Assembly: GCA_964594985.1 (NCBI GenBank)
Contig: CAZQNQ010000007.1
Span: 135,928 to 199,927 of the forward strand
Length of the DNA: 64,000 bases
Reading direction: 5' to 3'
Source: JADLHS01 sp964594985
GTDB lineage: Bacteria > Verrucomicrobiota > Verrucomicrobiia > Limisphaerales > JADLHS01
The translations under genes and the position numbers were made by a program. The notes under the pieces were generated by a model. That model was not told where the DNA came from and searched no databases. It saw only the letters and a list, made by a program, of their open reading frames with translations. Positions 31,910-40,011 of the stretch are shown here, piece by piece (the stretch's first letter is position 1; every line of letters starts with the position of its first letter).

Positions 31910-33568
31910 ATGAGTGAAATCCTCGTCATCGGTCATCGGAATCCGGATACAGACGCGATCTGTTCGGCGGTCGGTTATGCCGAATTCAAACGCCGCACCG
32001 GCATGCCTGAAGCCGTCGCGGCGCGCTGCGGCGACACCAACGACCGGATTGATTTCGTCCTGAACACCTTTGGCGTGCCCGTGCCGAAGTTTGTGGCGGA
32101 CGTCTCGCCCAAGGTGCGCGATGTGATGCAGACGCGTATCATGAGTGTGACACCGGAGGCCACCGCCGCACATGCGCTCGGATTGATGGATGAACGCGGT
32201 ATCCGCATCCTTCCCGTGCTCGACGACAGCAAACGCTGTTGCGGGTTGCTCTCGCTGTTCAAGCTCAGCAAATTTCTGTTCCCGACCACGAACCGGCTGG
32301 TGGATTCGCGCCGCGTGCTATCTTCGTTGGCCAATCTCACTCAGACGTTGCACGGCGAATTGCTCGTCGCGCACAACCCGACTGAGGAAGAAGACCTGAC
32401 GCTGATGATCGGGGCGATGAGCCTTGAATCCTTCGCGGAACGGCTCGATACGTTTGATCGCAACAAACTCGTCATCCTCGTCGGCGACCGGTGGGACATC
32501 CAGAACCTGGCGATCCGCGAAGGCGTGCGCGCATTGGTCGTGACCGGCGGGCTCAAGGTGGAATCCAAAACCATCGAGGCTGCGCAGAAGAAAAACGTCA
32601 GCCTCATCACGTCGCCGCACGACACCGCAACCACGGCGGCATTGTGTCGCGCGGCGGTGGCGGTGCGCCACGTCTTGAACGAGGAGTTCATGTGTTTCCG
32701 GGAACATGCGCCGCTGATGGCGGTGCGCGAAGAGGCGACGAGTTCCGGGTACCAGATTTTCCCGGTGCTCGATCAGGAAGGGCAGACCGTGGGGATTCTG
32801 TCCAAGACCGACTTCCTCAAGACGGTGAACCGCAAACTGATCCTCGTGGATCACAACGAACTTTCCCAGGCCGTGCAAGGCGCGGATGAAGTCGAGATCA
32901 TCGAGATCATTGACCATCACCGCATCGGCGCGCTGACGACCAGCCAGCCGATCCTGTTCCGCAACGAACCGGTCGGTTCGACCAGCACCATCGTGGCGGA
33001 TTGCTTTTTCCGGCATGAGGTCGAGTTGCCCAAACCCATCGCCGGGTTGCTGCTGGCGGGACTGGTTTCCGACACGTTGAATCTGACCTCGCCGACGACC
33101 ACGGCGCGCGATGCCGAAGTGTTGCGCAAGCTGGAAACCATCGCCGAGGTCAACGCGCGCGTCTTCACGGAAAAACTGTTCACGTCCGGCTCGCTGCTCA
33201 CGTTGCACACCGCGCCCAAGGCGATCACGACGGATTGCAAGGAATACAATGACAGCGGCAAGACCTTCAGCGTGGCGCAGATCGAGGAGATTGGTTTCGA
33301 CCAGTTCTGGAAGCGGAAGTATGAATTGATCGAGGCGCTCGACCAGTATTGCAACCGCCACAAATATCTCTTCTCCGCATTGCTGATCACGGATGTGACG
33401 ACGCAAAACTCCCTGCTCGTCGTGGCGGGTGATGAAGGCTTCGCAGCGCAGATTGATTATCCCAAGCTCGAGCCGGGCATCTTCGACCTGCGCGAGGTCG
33501 TGTCGCGCAAGAAACAACTGCTGCCATACCTGACGCATTGTCTGAAGCGGATGCGGGCCGAAGGATAA
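31910..33568 (+). CDS. CBS/DRTGG-domain manganese-dependent inorganic pyrophosphatase
   Basis: 552 residues. A family II pyrophosphatase (DHH phosphoesterase) that hydrolyses PPi with Mn or Co. The N terminus VIGHRNPDTDAICSAVGYAE and the later LVDHNE and EIIDHHRIG hold the metal-binding His and Asp residues, and LLLAGLVSDTLNL follows in the DHH core. Between the two halves lie CBS1 (about 65-125), a DRTGG-like domain (about 130-250) and CBS2 (about 250-310), the arrangement of nucleotide-regulated CBS-PPases (AMP/ADP inhibit, ATP or diadenosine polyphosphates activate). The DHHA2 domain is C-terminal. ATG 31910 is supported by the conserved start. Confidence 0.93.
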   Translation: MSEILVIGHRNPDTDAICSAVGYAEFKRRTGMPEAVAARCGDTNDRIDFVLNTFGVPVPKFVADVSPKVRDVMQTRIMSVTPEATAAHALGLMDERGIRILPVLDDSKRCCGLLSLFKLSKFLFPTTNRLVDSRRVLSSLANLTQTLHGELLVAHNPTEEEDLTLMIGAMSLESFAERLDTFDRNKLVILVGDRWDIQNLAIREGVRALVVTGGLKVESKTIEAAQKKNVSLITSPHDTATTAALCRAAVAVRHVLNEEFMCFREHAPLMAVREEATSSGYQIFPVLDQEGQTVGILSKTDFLKTVNRKLILVDHNELSQAVQGADEVEIIEIIDHHRIGALTTSQPILFRNEPVGSTSTIVADCFFRHEVELPKPIAGLLLAGLVSDTLNLTSPTTTARDAEVLRKLETIAEVNARVFTEKLFTSGSLLTLHTAPKAITTDCKEYNDSGKTFSVAQIEEIGFDQFWKRKYELIEALDQYCNRHKYLFSALLITDVTTQNSLLVVAGDEGFAAQIDYPKLEPGIFDLREVVSRKKQLLPYLTHCLKRMRAEG

Positions 33569-33618
33569 AACATCCGCGGTCAGGGTCAGGAAGCGGGAGG
33601 GAGGTTGCGGCTTAGGGG

Positions 33619-34176
33619 TTACCAATCCTTCAATTGCTTCGAGGAATTCTGCGGTTCGGCTTTCGGTTGGAACAACAAAACCTGTTCGTCGTCCTTCTGC
33701 GCGTCGAGCAATTGCTTCGCTTCCTCCGGCGTCATTGCGTGCGCAGCAATTTGCTGTTGTTCACCGGGCTTTTCTTCCGGCTTATCCTTGTTCCCGGACT
33801 TGGCCTGTGGCTGGTCCTTTTTCTCCTGTTCTTTCTTTTGCGCGTCCTGCTGTTTCTTTTCCTCGTCTTTCTTCTGCTGATCGCTCTTGGACTCTTGATC
33901 CTTCTTGTCGTCCTGTTTTTGATCGTCCTTTTTGTCCTGATCCTGCTGTTTCTGATCCTGGTTCTGTTGCTGTTGTTGCTGTTGCTGGTTCAGCAGTTCA
34001 TAAAGCTTCTGGAGTTTCTCATCTTCCGGGAAGCGTTGCAGGCCGTTGGTGACGACTTCGAGCGCGCCGGGAAGGTTGTTGGTGAGAAAGTGCTGCGCGC
34101 CGCCGTGGAAAAAATCATCGGCGTTCTGCGCGTTGGCGCTCAACGATGCCGCGAGCAGGAAACAGCCCGTTGTCAT
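33619..34176 (-). CDS. BatC-like exported protein with Gln/Lys/Asp-rich low-complexity region
   Basis: 185 residues from ATG 34176, which starts a signal peptide (MTTGCFLLAASLSANAQ). The frame extends upstream to 34335, but that part is repeat-derived (RRDAEDAENRR). A short TPR-like segment (FFHGGAQHFLTNNLPGALEV) is followed by about 90 residues dominated by Q, K, D and E, probably a long charged helix or disordered linker, and then MTPEEAKQLLDAQKDDEQVLL, similar to the C-terminal part of BatC/BatE-type proteins. It is the last gene of the leftward Bat operon; no BatD is seen. Confidence 0.65.
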   Translation of the reverse strand: MTTGCFLLAASLSANAQNADDFFHGGAQHFLTNNLPGALEVVTNGLQRFPEDEKLQKLYELLNQQQQQQQQNQDQKQQDQDKKDDQKQDDKKDQESKSDQQKKDEEKKQQDAQKKEQEKKDQPQAKSGNKDKPEEKPGEQQQIAAHAMTPEEAKQLLDAQKDDEQVLLFQPKAEPQNSSKQLKDW

Positions 34177-34190
34177 TCCTAGCAGGGACG

Positions 34191-34317
34191 AAACGCAGAG
34201 ACGCAAAGGACGCAGAGGAGCGCGGAGTGAAAATTCGTTCAGCGAATGACGAGCGCAGTTGCCCGATACCACCGCCCACCCTCGGCGGTTCTCTGCGTCC
34301 TCCGCGTCTCTGCGTTT
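34191..34317. repeat. Inverted AAACGCAGAGACGC-type repeat
   Basis: AAACGCAGAGACGCAAAGG... (34191-34218) and the inverse ending TCTCTGCGTTT (34290-34317) match at about 25 of 28 positions. The right end coincides with the stop codon region of the BatB-like gene. It separates that gene from the signal peptide of the next and is of the same class as 14357-14492. Confidence 0.8.
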
Positions 34318-36061
34318 ATTGGGGTTGGGGTTCATAAGCTCGCTCTGGATTCACGATCGCATCAATCTGTTTCAGTTTCCGGGTGAATTCTTCAAATGGC
34401 TTGGCGACGACCTGGGCCTGCTGCATCAACTGCTCCATGATCTGCAAGGCGCCCCGGTAATTCCGCTGCCGCGTGGCGTTGTCGGCGGCTTCCTTCGCCT
34501 GCCGGGCCATGGCCCGCAACAGTTCGATCTGTTTCAGCCGTTCCTCGACGAAGGCTTTGTTGAACGCCGCATCCTGATCAGTCTTGTCCAGATCCACCGC
34601 GTGATTGAACTGCTTGGCCGATTCTTTCCACGCCTCCTCCAGCTTGTCCAAATCCTCGGCCTGCTGCCCAAGCCGGAAATGGACGTTGCCGAGATTGTAA
34701 TACGCCTTCGCCTGCAACTTGATGTCCTGCGCGGCCAGCACGGCGGTGAAATGCTGGATCGCCACAGTGTAGTTTGTGGCGCGATACGCCGCCGTGCCCG
34801 CGTTGAAATGCAGGCGCGGGTCTTCGGGCTTCTGTTGCTTGCTTTGCTCGTTCAGCAACCGCTCGTATTCTGTCAACGCGTTCGTGAAGTTGCCGCCGGT
34901 ATATGCTTTGAACGCGGTGATTGGAGAAGCCATGCCTCCGAACGGCAGCAGCACCAACAATACGAGGAGGGCCGTTGTTTTCGGAGCGCCGATCTCCTGA
35001 TCGGCTCGTTGCAATGGTTTCGGCGATGACGATTCGAGCCGAACCGGAGTTCGGCGCTCCCCTCGCGGACCGCGCTCCGGCAGCAGCATTTCGACGAGCA
35101 ATAACACAATCGCCACCGCCAACGGCCAATGATACCGTTCGTGCATCCGCTTCACCAATTTCTCCTGACCTTCGGACTTGGGCAACGGCGCGAGACCCTT
35201 TTCATAGAGCGTATCAATCGTCTTCGCGCCTCGCATCGGTAGATAGAATCCGCCCTCAGTCGCCCCGGCGATTTGTTGTAACAAGGCTTCGTTCAGCCGC
35301 GACTTCACCGCGTTGCCATCGGAATCCCGCAAATAATCCGTGCGGCCTTTCGCGTCTTTGATGCGGAGGATTTCGCCTTCCGGCGTGCCGATGCCGATCG
35401 TGAAAATCTTCATGCCTTCCTTCGCGGCGGCTTGCGCGGCTTCGAGCGCATTCTCGTCGTTATCTTCGCCATCGGTGAACAGCACGAGCACTTTGAAATT
35501 ATCGCCTTCCTTAAAAGCGCCCAAGGCAGTCGTGATTGCCTCGGCCACCGCCGTGCCGCCTTGCGGGATGATGTTCACGTCCAACGCCTCGACGCTTTGG
35601 CGGAACGCGTTGTCATCAATCGTCAGCGGACATTGCAGAAACGCGCCGCCGGCGAACGCCACCAGCCCGAGCCGGTCCGACTGCGCCTGCTGCATCAGAT
35701 CGAGCGCGGCGAGTTTGGCGCGGGCGAGACGGTTCGGCGCGATGTCTTCGGCGAGCATGGATTTTGAAGTGTCTATCGCTACCACGATATCCAAACCCTT
35801 TTGTTTGACTTGTTCCCAGTCCGCGCCCCATTGCGGGCGGGCCAGCGCTAGAATCAACAGTACGAACGAAACCACGATTAGAGCGAAGCGCACCTTCTGG
35901 CGCGCAGGCGAAACACCGGAGATCAAACCGGGCAGCAACCGCGCCTGAATGAATTGCGTCATCAACCGCTGCCGCTCACGCCACGCCCACCAGAAGAACA
36001 CCACCAGTGCCGGCAGAACGATCAGCAGCGACCACAGCACATGTCGGTAGGCGAAGTTCAT
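34316..36061 (-). CDS. BatB-like VWA protein fused to TPR (BatB-BatC type)
   Basis: 581 residues from ATG 36061 (MNFAYRHVLWSLLIVLPAL), preferred because it begins the first of two N-terminal helices; the open frame upstream runs through repeat DNA. A VWA domain follows (about 85-285) with MIDAS DTSKS in DIVVAIDTSKSMLAEDIAP and LVLFTDGEDND. A third helix lies near 310-325 and a fourth near 365-380. The C-terminal part contains TPRs (LHFNAGTAAYRATNYTVAIQ, AKAYYNLGNVHFRLGQQ). Residues about 327-360 are encoded by a palindromic element. Bat proteins form a membrane complex with MoxR linked to stress and envelope maintenance. Confidence 0.88.
   Translation of the reverse strand: MNFAYRHVLWSLLIVLPALVVFFWWAWRERQRLMTQFIQARLLPGLISGVSPARQKVRFALIVVSFVLLILALARPQWGADWEQVKQKGLDIVVAIDTSKSMLAEDIAPNRLARAKLAALDLMQQAQSDRLGLVAFAGGAFLQCPLTIDDNAFRQSVEALDVNIIPQGGTAVAEAITTALGAFKEGDNFKVLVLFTDGEDNDENALEAAQAAAKEGMKIFTIGIGTPEGEILRIKDAKGRTDYLRDSDGNAVKSRLNEALLQQIAGATEGGFYLPMRGAKTIDTLYEKGLAPLPKSEGQEKLVKRMHERYHWPLAVAIVLLLVEMLLPERGPRGERRTPVRLESSSPKPLQRADQEIGAPKTTALLVLLVLLPFGGMASPITAFKAYTGGNFTNALTEYERLLNEQSKQQKPEDPRLHFNAGTAAYRATNYTVAIQHFTAVLAAQDIKLQAKAYYNLGNVHFRLGQQAEDLDKLEEAWKESAKQFNHAVDLDKTDQDAAFNKAFVEERLKQIELLRAMARQAKEAADNATRQRNYRGALQIMEQLMQQAQVVAKPFEEFTRKLKQIDAIVNPERAYEPQPQ
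34981..35082. repeat. GGAGCGCCGA palindromic element inside the BatB-like gene
   Basis: GGAGCGCCGA (34983-34992) is inverted at 35051-35060 (TCGGCGCTCC), with GATCTCCTGATC and CGAGCCGAACCGG inside. It lies in frame and encodes the loop between the third and fourth membrane helices. A related element is at 53808-53875. Confidence 0.7.
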
Positions 36062-36095
36062 TTTCGTTTTAACATCGTAGGCACGCCAAAAGCGG

Positions 36096-36157
36096 CGCAG
36101 TCCAGACGCTTCGCGACAGTCATGCGACACCGAACCGAGCGAAGCGTCTGGACTGCG
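36096..36157. repeat. 19-bp perfect inverted repeat
   Basis: CGCAGTCCAGACGCTTCGC (36096-36114) is exactly inverted at 36139-36157, with a 24-nt loop. It lies in the 142-bp gap between the BatA and BatB-like genes. Confidence 0.85.
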
Positions 36158-36203
36158 GTGGCTTTAGCACCGCTCTTCTTCGCGATTCCAAAAACAATCA
36201 ATT

Positions 36204-37205
36204 TCATGGTAGCCTCCGTAACACGGTTTGCCCGAGCGCAACTTCGGCCGTCAGCAGCACGACTCCGATCGAGATCAGCCAGGCGAACAACTCTGTGTGA
36301 TGCGCGAACTTTTTCACGTCGGCTTCCGTCTTTTCGAGCTTATCAATTTCGGCGTAGATCGCCTCGAACTTATCCGCGTTGTCGGCACGATAGTATTTGC
36401 CGCCGGTCATGTCGGAAATCTTGGTCAACGTCGTCTCGTCAATATCCACCGGCACCATCTGATAAACCCGGCGACCAAAGAAATCCGTCGCTGGCATCGG
36501 TGCCTGACCCTGCGTGCCGACGCCGATGGTGTAAACCTTCACGCCCAACGCCTGGGCTGCTTCTGCGGCGGTGAGTGGGGCGACCTTTCCGGCGTTGTTC
36601 ACGCCGTCCGTCATCAGGATCACAATCTTGCTCTTGGACTTCAATTCGCGGAGGCGATTCACGCCGGTGCTCAACGCTGAACCGATGGCGGTTTGATTAC
36701 CGTTGATGGTGTTGAGATCCATCCGTTCCAGATTCTTCAGCAGAAAATCGTGATCGAGCGTGATGGGCGATGCGATGTAAGCCTGCGTGCCGAAAGCAAC
36801 GAGACCAATGCGGTCGCTCGGTCGCTTGGCGACAAATTTTTCCAACACGCTTTTCGCCATCTGCACGCGGTTCACGCGCTGGCCTTTGATTTCAAAATCC
36901 TCCGCCGCCATGCTGCCGGAAAGGTCAAATGCCACCACAATGTCCACGCCGCTGGCGGTGGCCTTGGTGGTGTCGAACTTGGTGAGGCGCGGTTGCGCGA
37001 GCGCAATGATGAACAACGCCAGCGCCAGCCAGCGCAAGGCCGCGAGGAAACCGCCCGCGTTTGATTTGCTGATTTCCTGGACGCCGCGCAGCAGTTGTGT
37101 GGACGAATAGACGAACGCCGGCGGTTGGCCGCGTCGGCCTTTCAGCCACGCCGCGAGCGGCAGCAGGAGCAGCAGCAAAAGTAGATAGGGATGGGCAAAG
37201 GTCAT
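36204..37205 (-). CDS. BatA-like VWA membrane protein
   Basis: 333 residues. An N-terminal helix (LLLLLLLLPLAAWL) and a second near 58-75 precede a VWA domain with the MIDAS motif DLSGS in VVAFDLSGSMAAEDFEIKG, GLVAFGTQAYIASPI, and VILMTDGVNNAG. A C-terminal helix (LFAWLISIGVVLLTAEVAL) anchors it again. This is the usual BatA arrangement. Its ATG overlaps the stop of the DUF4381 gene by 4 bp (ATGA), so translation is probably coupled. Confidence 0.9.
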   Translation of the reverse strand: MTFAHPYLLLLLLLLPLAAWLKGRRGQPPAFVYSSTQLLRGVQEISKSNAGGFLAALRWLALALFIIALAQPRLTKFDTTKATASGVDIVVAFDLSGSMAAEDFEIKGQRVNRVQMAKSVLEKFVAKRPSDRIGLVAFGTQAYIASPITLDHDFLLKNLERMDLNTINGNQTAIGSALSTGVNRLRELKSKSKIVILMTDGVNNAGKVAPLTAAEAAQALGVKVYTIGVGTQGQAPMPATDFFGRRVYQMVPVDIDETTLTKISDMTGGKYYRADNADKFEAIYAEIDKLEKTEADVKKFAHHTELFAWLISIGVVLLTAEVALGQTVLRRLP

Positions 37206-37783
37206 TTGAGTGCGGAGTGCGGAGTGCGGAATGCGGAATTATCCGATTCCGAGTTCGCAGGCTGAACGATTGGTGCAGTCTCCTCAACGAGCCTGATGGC
37301 GGAGGAGTGCAGGTCGCGCAACTCGGGCTCGCCCGGTTCGTATTTCGCAAACTTCACCAGATCGCAGTTCGTCAGGAATTGGCTGAGGCTTTCCTTTTGA
37401 TCACGGGTCAACCGATCGGTGCGTTGAAGTTCGTAAAGAAATTCCTCCGTCGTGCGTTCCGGAGCGCGAAAGTTGAAGCGCTCTTCCAGATACCAGCGGG
37501 TGGCATCGGACACCGCGATGACGAATGGCTTCGGCTGCGCGATGAGCGCAAGGGCTTCCTGCAACTTCTGTCTGGCGCGCACGTGAGCGGGCACGGCTGG
37601 GATCGCCGAAACTTGCGACGCGCGTTTCCGCCACCAACGCCAGCAGAGCAGGGCGGCGGTAATAATCACAAAACTCGCAAGGGCCCACCACAGCCATTCG
37701 TAGCCGCTGGGTATTTCGATGGGCGGCGCGATGTCGCGGATGTCCGTCGCGTCGGCGATTGAAACTGGTTGGTTGGTGGCCAT
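37202..37783 (-). CDS. DUF4381 domain membrane protein
   Basis: 193 residues. It starts MATNQPVSIADATDIRDIAPP and has one helix at about residues 29-48 (WLWWALASFVIITAALLCWRW) followed by VRARQKLQEALALI, ATRWYLEERFNFRAPERTTEEFL and QFLTNCDLVKFAKYEP, the conserved DUF4381 cytoplasmic helices. Such proteins sit beside BatA in VWA/MoxR operons. The last residues (SAFRTPHSALK) are encoded by a short direct repeat that also supplies the stop overlapping the next start. Confidence 0.87.
   Translation of the reverse strand: MATNQPVSIADATDIRDIAPPIEIPSGYEWLWWALASFVIITAALLCWRWWRKRASQVSAIPAVPAHVRARQKLQEALALIAQPKPFVIAVSDATRWYLEERFNFRAPERTTEEFLYELQRTDRLTRDQKESLSQFLTNCDLVKFAKYEPGEPELRDLHSSAIRLVEETAPIVQPANSESDNSAFRTPHSALK
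37208..37240. repeat. Short direct repeat (GTGCGGA/ATGCGGA units) at the DUF4381 3' end
   Basis: GAGTGCGGAGTGCGGAGTGC continues GGAATGCGGAA, four imperfect 8-bp units, in the last codons of the DUF4381 gene, immediately before the overlapping start of the BatA-like gene. Confidence 0.8.
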
Positions 37784-37800
37784 GAGTTAGTGGAAACGAC

Positions 37801-37958
37801 CGCCCTCACCCCGGCCCTCTCCCCCGGGAGAGGGAGAACCATTCGCCATCACTCTCGAAAACCCGCGACTGGATTTACCGAACTGCGCTCCGAAATTCTC
37901 AGGGCATGCGATCGCTGTCCCCTCTCCCCGGGGGAGAGGGCTAGGGTGAGGGCGAGCG
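37801..37958. repeat. CCCTCACCC/GGTGAGGG element, long copy
   Basis: The left half CGCCCTCACCCCGGCCCTCT with the palindrome CCCCCGGGAG is inverted at the right (CCCTCTCCCCGGGGGAGAGG, then GGGTGAGGGCGAGCG). The interior contains AAAACCCGCGACTGGATT, a motif shared with the copies at 39618 and, inverted, at 62106. It fills the gap between the DUF58 and DUF4381 genes. Confidence 0.88.
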
Positions 37959-37983
37959 TTAAACATTTTTTGTCTCAAGTTGT

Positions 37984-38964
37984 TCATCCGTGCCGTCTCC
38001 GCTTCTCTCGCGTTTCAAAAAACTTGGTCAGTGCCGAGCCGTAGGGCTGATCCGTTCGTAGTTGAATCGAATCAATGCCAGCGGAACGGAACAGCCGCGC
38101 GGTATCGTTTAGCGTTTTGGTTTGGCGCAGAGCGAAGGCATCGCGCTTGCGGGCATCGCCGGTGTTAATCTCGATGACTTCGCCGGTTTCCGCGTCGCGC
38201 AGGACGAGGCGGCCCAGCGCGGGCAATTCCAGCTCGTAACGATCCGTGATCTGCACGGCGACGACATCGTGGCGGCGATTCACCTGCTTGAGCATGGTGA
38301 ATGACGCTTGGGCGAGCGATTCGAGCAGCATCATTTGCGGGCGCAGCCGGGTGGCGGCGACACCCCCGTCGCCCCGGCGTTTCTTGTTTCCGGGTTCGGC
38401 GGGCGAGCCGATGAAGTCAGATACGACCACGGCGACGGCTTTGTGTGATTGCACCCGCAACAAAAATTCCAGCGCCGCGTTCAAATCCGTCCCGCGCCGC
38501 TTGGGTTCGAAGAACAGCACCTCGCGAATGACACGCAAAACATGGCTGCGACCTTTGCGCGGCGGGATGAATTTCTCCACTTCGTCGCTGAAGAGGATGA
38601 GGCCGACCTTGTCGTTGTTGCGGATGGCGGAGAAGGCGAGCACGGAGGCGATCTCGGCGGCCAGTTCGCGCTTGGACTGGTCGCGCGAGCCGAACCGGCC
38701 CGAGCCGCTCACGTCCACGACGAGCATGAGCGTGAGTTCGCGTTCCTCGACGAACTTCTTGATGAACGGATGATTCATCCGCGCGGTGACGTTCCAGTCA
38801 ATCGCGCGCACGTCATCGCCGGGCTGGTATTCGCGCACCTCGTCGAAGTTCATGCCCTGGCCCTTGAAGACAGAATGGTATTGGCCCGCGAGCGTTTCGG
38901 TCACGATGCGGTTCGTGCGCAGCTCGATCTGCCGGATTTTTTTGAGAATCTCGCGGGGAATCAT
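37984..38964 (-). CDS. DUF58 domain protein (VWA-like, Bat operon)
   Basis: 326 residues. Start ATG 38964, MIPREILKKIRQIELRTNRI. The signature FDEVREYQPGDDVRAIDWNV is the conserved DUF58 core, followed by the VWA-like MLVVDVSGSGRFGSRDQSKR and KVGLILFSDEVEKFIPPRKG, then VVVSDFIGS. DUF58 proteins work with MoxR ATPases and VWA proteins. The 5' 68 bp of this gene are repeated at 39916-39983, beyond a toxin-antitoxin pair. Confidence 0.92.
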   Translation of the reverse strand: MIPREILKKIRQIELRTNRIVTETLAGQYHSVFKGQGMNFDEVREYQPGDDVRAIDWNVTARMNHPFIKKFVEERELTLMLVVDVSGSGRFGSRDQSKRELAAEIASVLAFSAIRNNDKVGLILFSDEVEKFIPPRKGRSHVLRVIREVLFFEPKRRGTDLNAALEFLLRVQSHKAVAVVVSDFIGSPAEPGNKKRRGDGGVAATRLRPQMMLLESLAQASFTMLKQVNRRHDVVAVQITDRYELELPALGRLVLRDAETGEVIEINTGDARKRDAFALRQTKTLNDTARLFRSAGIDSIQLRTDQPYGSALTKFFETREKRRRHG

Positions 38965-38970
38965 GGGGAA

Positions 38971-39002
38971 ATTGCCGATTGCCGATTGCTGATTGCCGAA
39001 TT
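38971..39002. repeat. Short direct repeat (ATTGCCG/ATTGCTG units)
   Basis: Four imperfect 7-bp copies of GCCGATT/GCTGATT lie just upstream of the DUF58 start, between that gene and the first antitoxin gene. In form it matches the proA-internal and DUF4381-terminal arrays. Confidence 0.8.
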
Positions 39003-39057
39003 CACATCGGCGAAAACCCCGGCTTGCGCGAATAAATCAACGGGGTAAATTGCCGCC

Positions 39058-39282
39058 ATGAGCAGAACGGAAATTCTCGAAGAACTGCGCCGGATGCCGG
39101 AGGCGGAGCGCCGCGAACTCGTTGAAACCATTGAATTGGAATTCGGCGACTTCGACGACACGCTCACGACCGAACAAGTAGCCGAACTCGACCGCCGGGC
39201 GGAAGACGCGCTGAAAAATCCCGGCCGCGGCATTCCTTGGGAACAACTGCGGGACGAAACTTTGGCCAAATACAAGAAATGA
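39058..39282 (+). CDS. Putative addiction-module antitoxin (TIGR02574-like)
   Basis: 74 residues from ATG 39058. EILEELRRMPEAERRELVET and LTTEQVAELDRRAEDALKNP, then GIPWEQLRDETLAKYKK, follow the pattern of short addiction-module components paired with RelE/ParE toxins. Its stop overlaps the toxin start by four bases (ATGA), a normal arrangement for such pairs. It points against the Bat operon. Confidence 0.82.
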   Translation: MSRTEILEELRRMPEAERRELVETIELEFGDFDDTLTTEQVAELDRRAEDALKNPGRGIPWEQLRDETLAKYKK

Positions 39283-39584
39283 GCTTTCGGGTCATCCACG
39301 ACTCCGAAGCCACGTTTGAATTTCGGGAAGCCGTGGTTTGGTATGAAGGCCAAGCCGAAGGACTCGGGGTTCGATTTACCCTTGAAGTGGATGCAGTGAT
39401 TGCGGCGATTTCCTCCCAGCCGCTTCGATTCTCCAAAGCCGGACGCAAAAGCCGCAAAGCGCGTGTGCTTGGCTGGCCTTACTCGATTTACTTCGTCGTC
39501 AATGAAGCCCACTCCGAAATCAAAGTGATTGCCATCTGGCACGGCGCGCGGAATCCGGCGGAACTGCGCCGCCGGCTGAAGTGA
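39279..39584 (+). CDS. RelE/ParE family toxin
   Basis: 101 residues. The ATG at 39279 overlaps the antitoxin stop. SFRVIHDSEATFEFREAVVW opens the ParE/RelE fold, and the C-terminal strand region RVLGWPYSIYFVV, IKVIAIWHGARNPAELRRRL has the typical basic end. RelE members cut ribosome-bound mRNA and ParE members poison gyrase; which applies is not decidable here. With its antitoxin it separates the DUF58 gene from a second copy of the DUF58 5' end. Confidence 0.87.
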   Translation: MSFRVIHDSEATFEFREAVVWYEGQAEGLGVRFTLEVDAVIAAISSQPLRFSKAGRKSRKARVLGWPYSIYFVVNEAHSEIKVIAIWHGARNPAELRRRLK

Positions 39585-39617
39585 CGTGTCCTCGAACCCG
39601 AAGTCAGGTTCACGACC

Positions 39618-39774
39618 TCCCTCATCCCGGCCTTCTCCCCAAGGAGAAGGGGAAACGCGCGCCGCGTCTTTGGAAAAACCTGCGACTGGATTGGCCGGAC
39701 GGACTGTCGGACTTACCGAAAGCGTGACTGGTTGAAATCCTCTCCTGGGGGAGAGGCCACAGGTGAGGGCGGGC
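39618..39774. repeat. CCCTCATCC/GGTGAGGG element, long copy
   Basis: The left half CCCTCATCCCGGCCTTCTCC with hairpin TTCTCCCCAAGGAGAA and the right half CCTCTCCTGGGGGAGAGG then AGGTGAGGGCGGGC are inverted. The interior GGAAAAACCTGCGACTGGAT is shared with 37801 and 62106. From 39775 to 39915 there is a smaller inverted pair (CAGCCGCAGCGCG / CGCGCTGCGGCTG) and no gene. Confidence 0.88.
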
Positions 39775-39915
39775 AACAACACCAATTGACTTTCATGGGT
39801 AACGGGGCGCGGTTGTGGTCGCCGGTCCAGCCGCAGCGCGTGGTAACTTGTGGGCGTGTTGGAAATAGCGGGCGCGCTGCGGCTGATGCTTCGCACACAG
39901 CCGCGCTCCGCCGAC

Positions 39916-39983
39916 TCGGTCACGATACGGTTCGGGCGCAACTCGATCGGCCGGATTTTTTTGAGAATCTCGCGGGGAATCAT
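39916..39983 (-). pseudogene. Duplicate of the first 23 codons of the DUF58 gene
   Basis: 68 bp aligning with 38897-38964 at all but four positions, ending in the same ATG and upstream G. Translation: MIPREILKKIRPIELRPNRI, differing by Q/P and T/P from the intact start. Downstream of these codons the frame loses all similarity to DUF58. It is separated from the intact DUF58 start by the toxin-antitoxin pair and a palindromic element. Confidence 0.88.
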
Positions 39984-40011
39984 GCGAAGAAAAACTTCAG
40001 AGCGGTCTGCG

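Noticed and set aside
33619..34335. Longer N terminus of the BatC-like protein (start at 34335)
   Set aside because: The extra 53 residues are read through an inverted repeat and would precede an internal signal peptide; ATG 34176 is more sensible.
37801..37958. CCCTCACCC-family elements as rho-independent terminators
   Set aside because: Stems are strong but no T-run follows, and copies occur inside coding sequence and upstream of genes.
38971..39002. Short direct repeats as a CRISPR array
   Set aside because: Units of 7-8 bp without spacers and no cas genes nearby.
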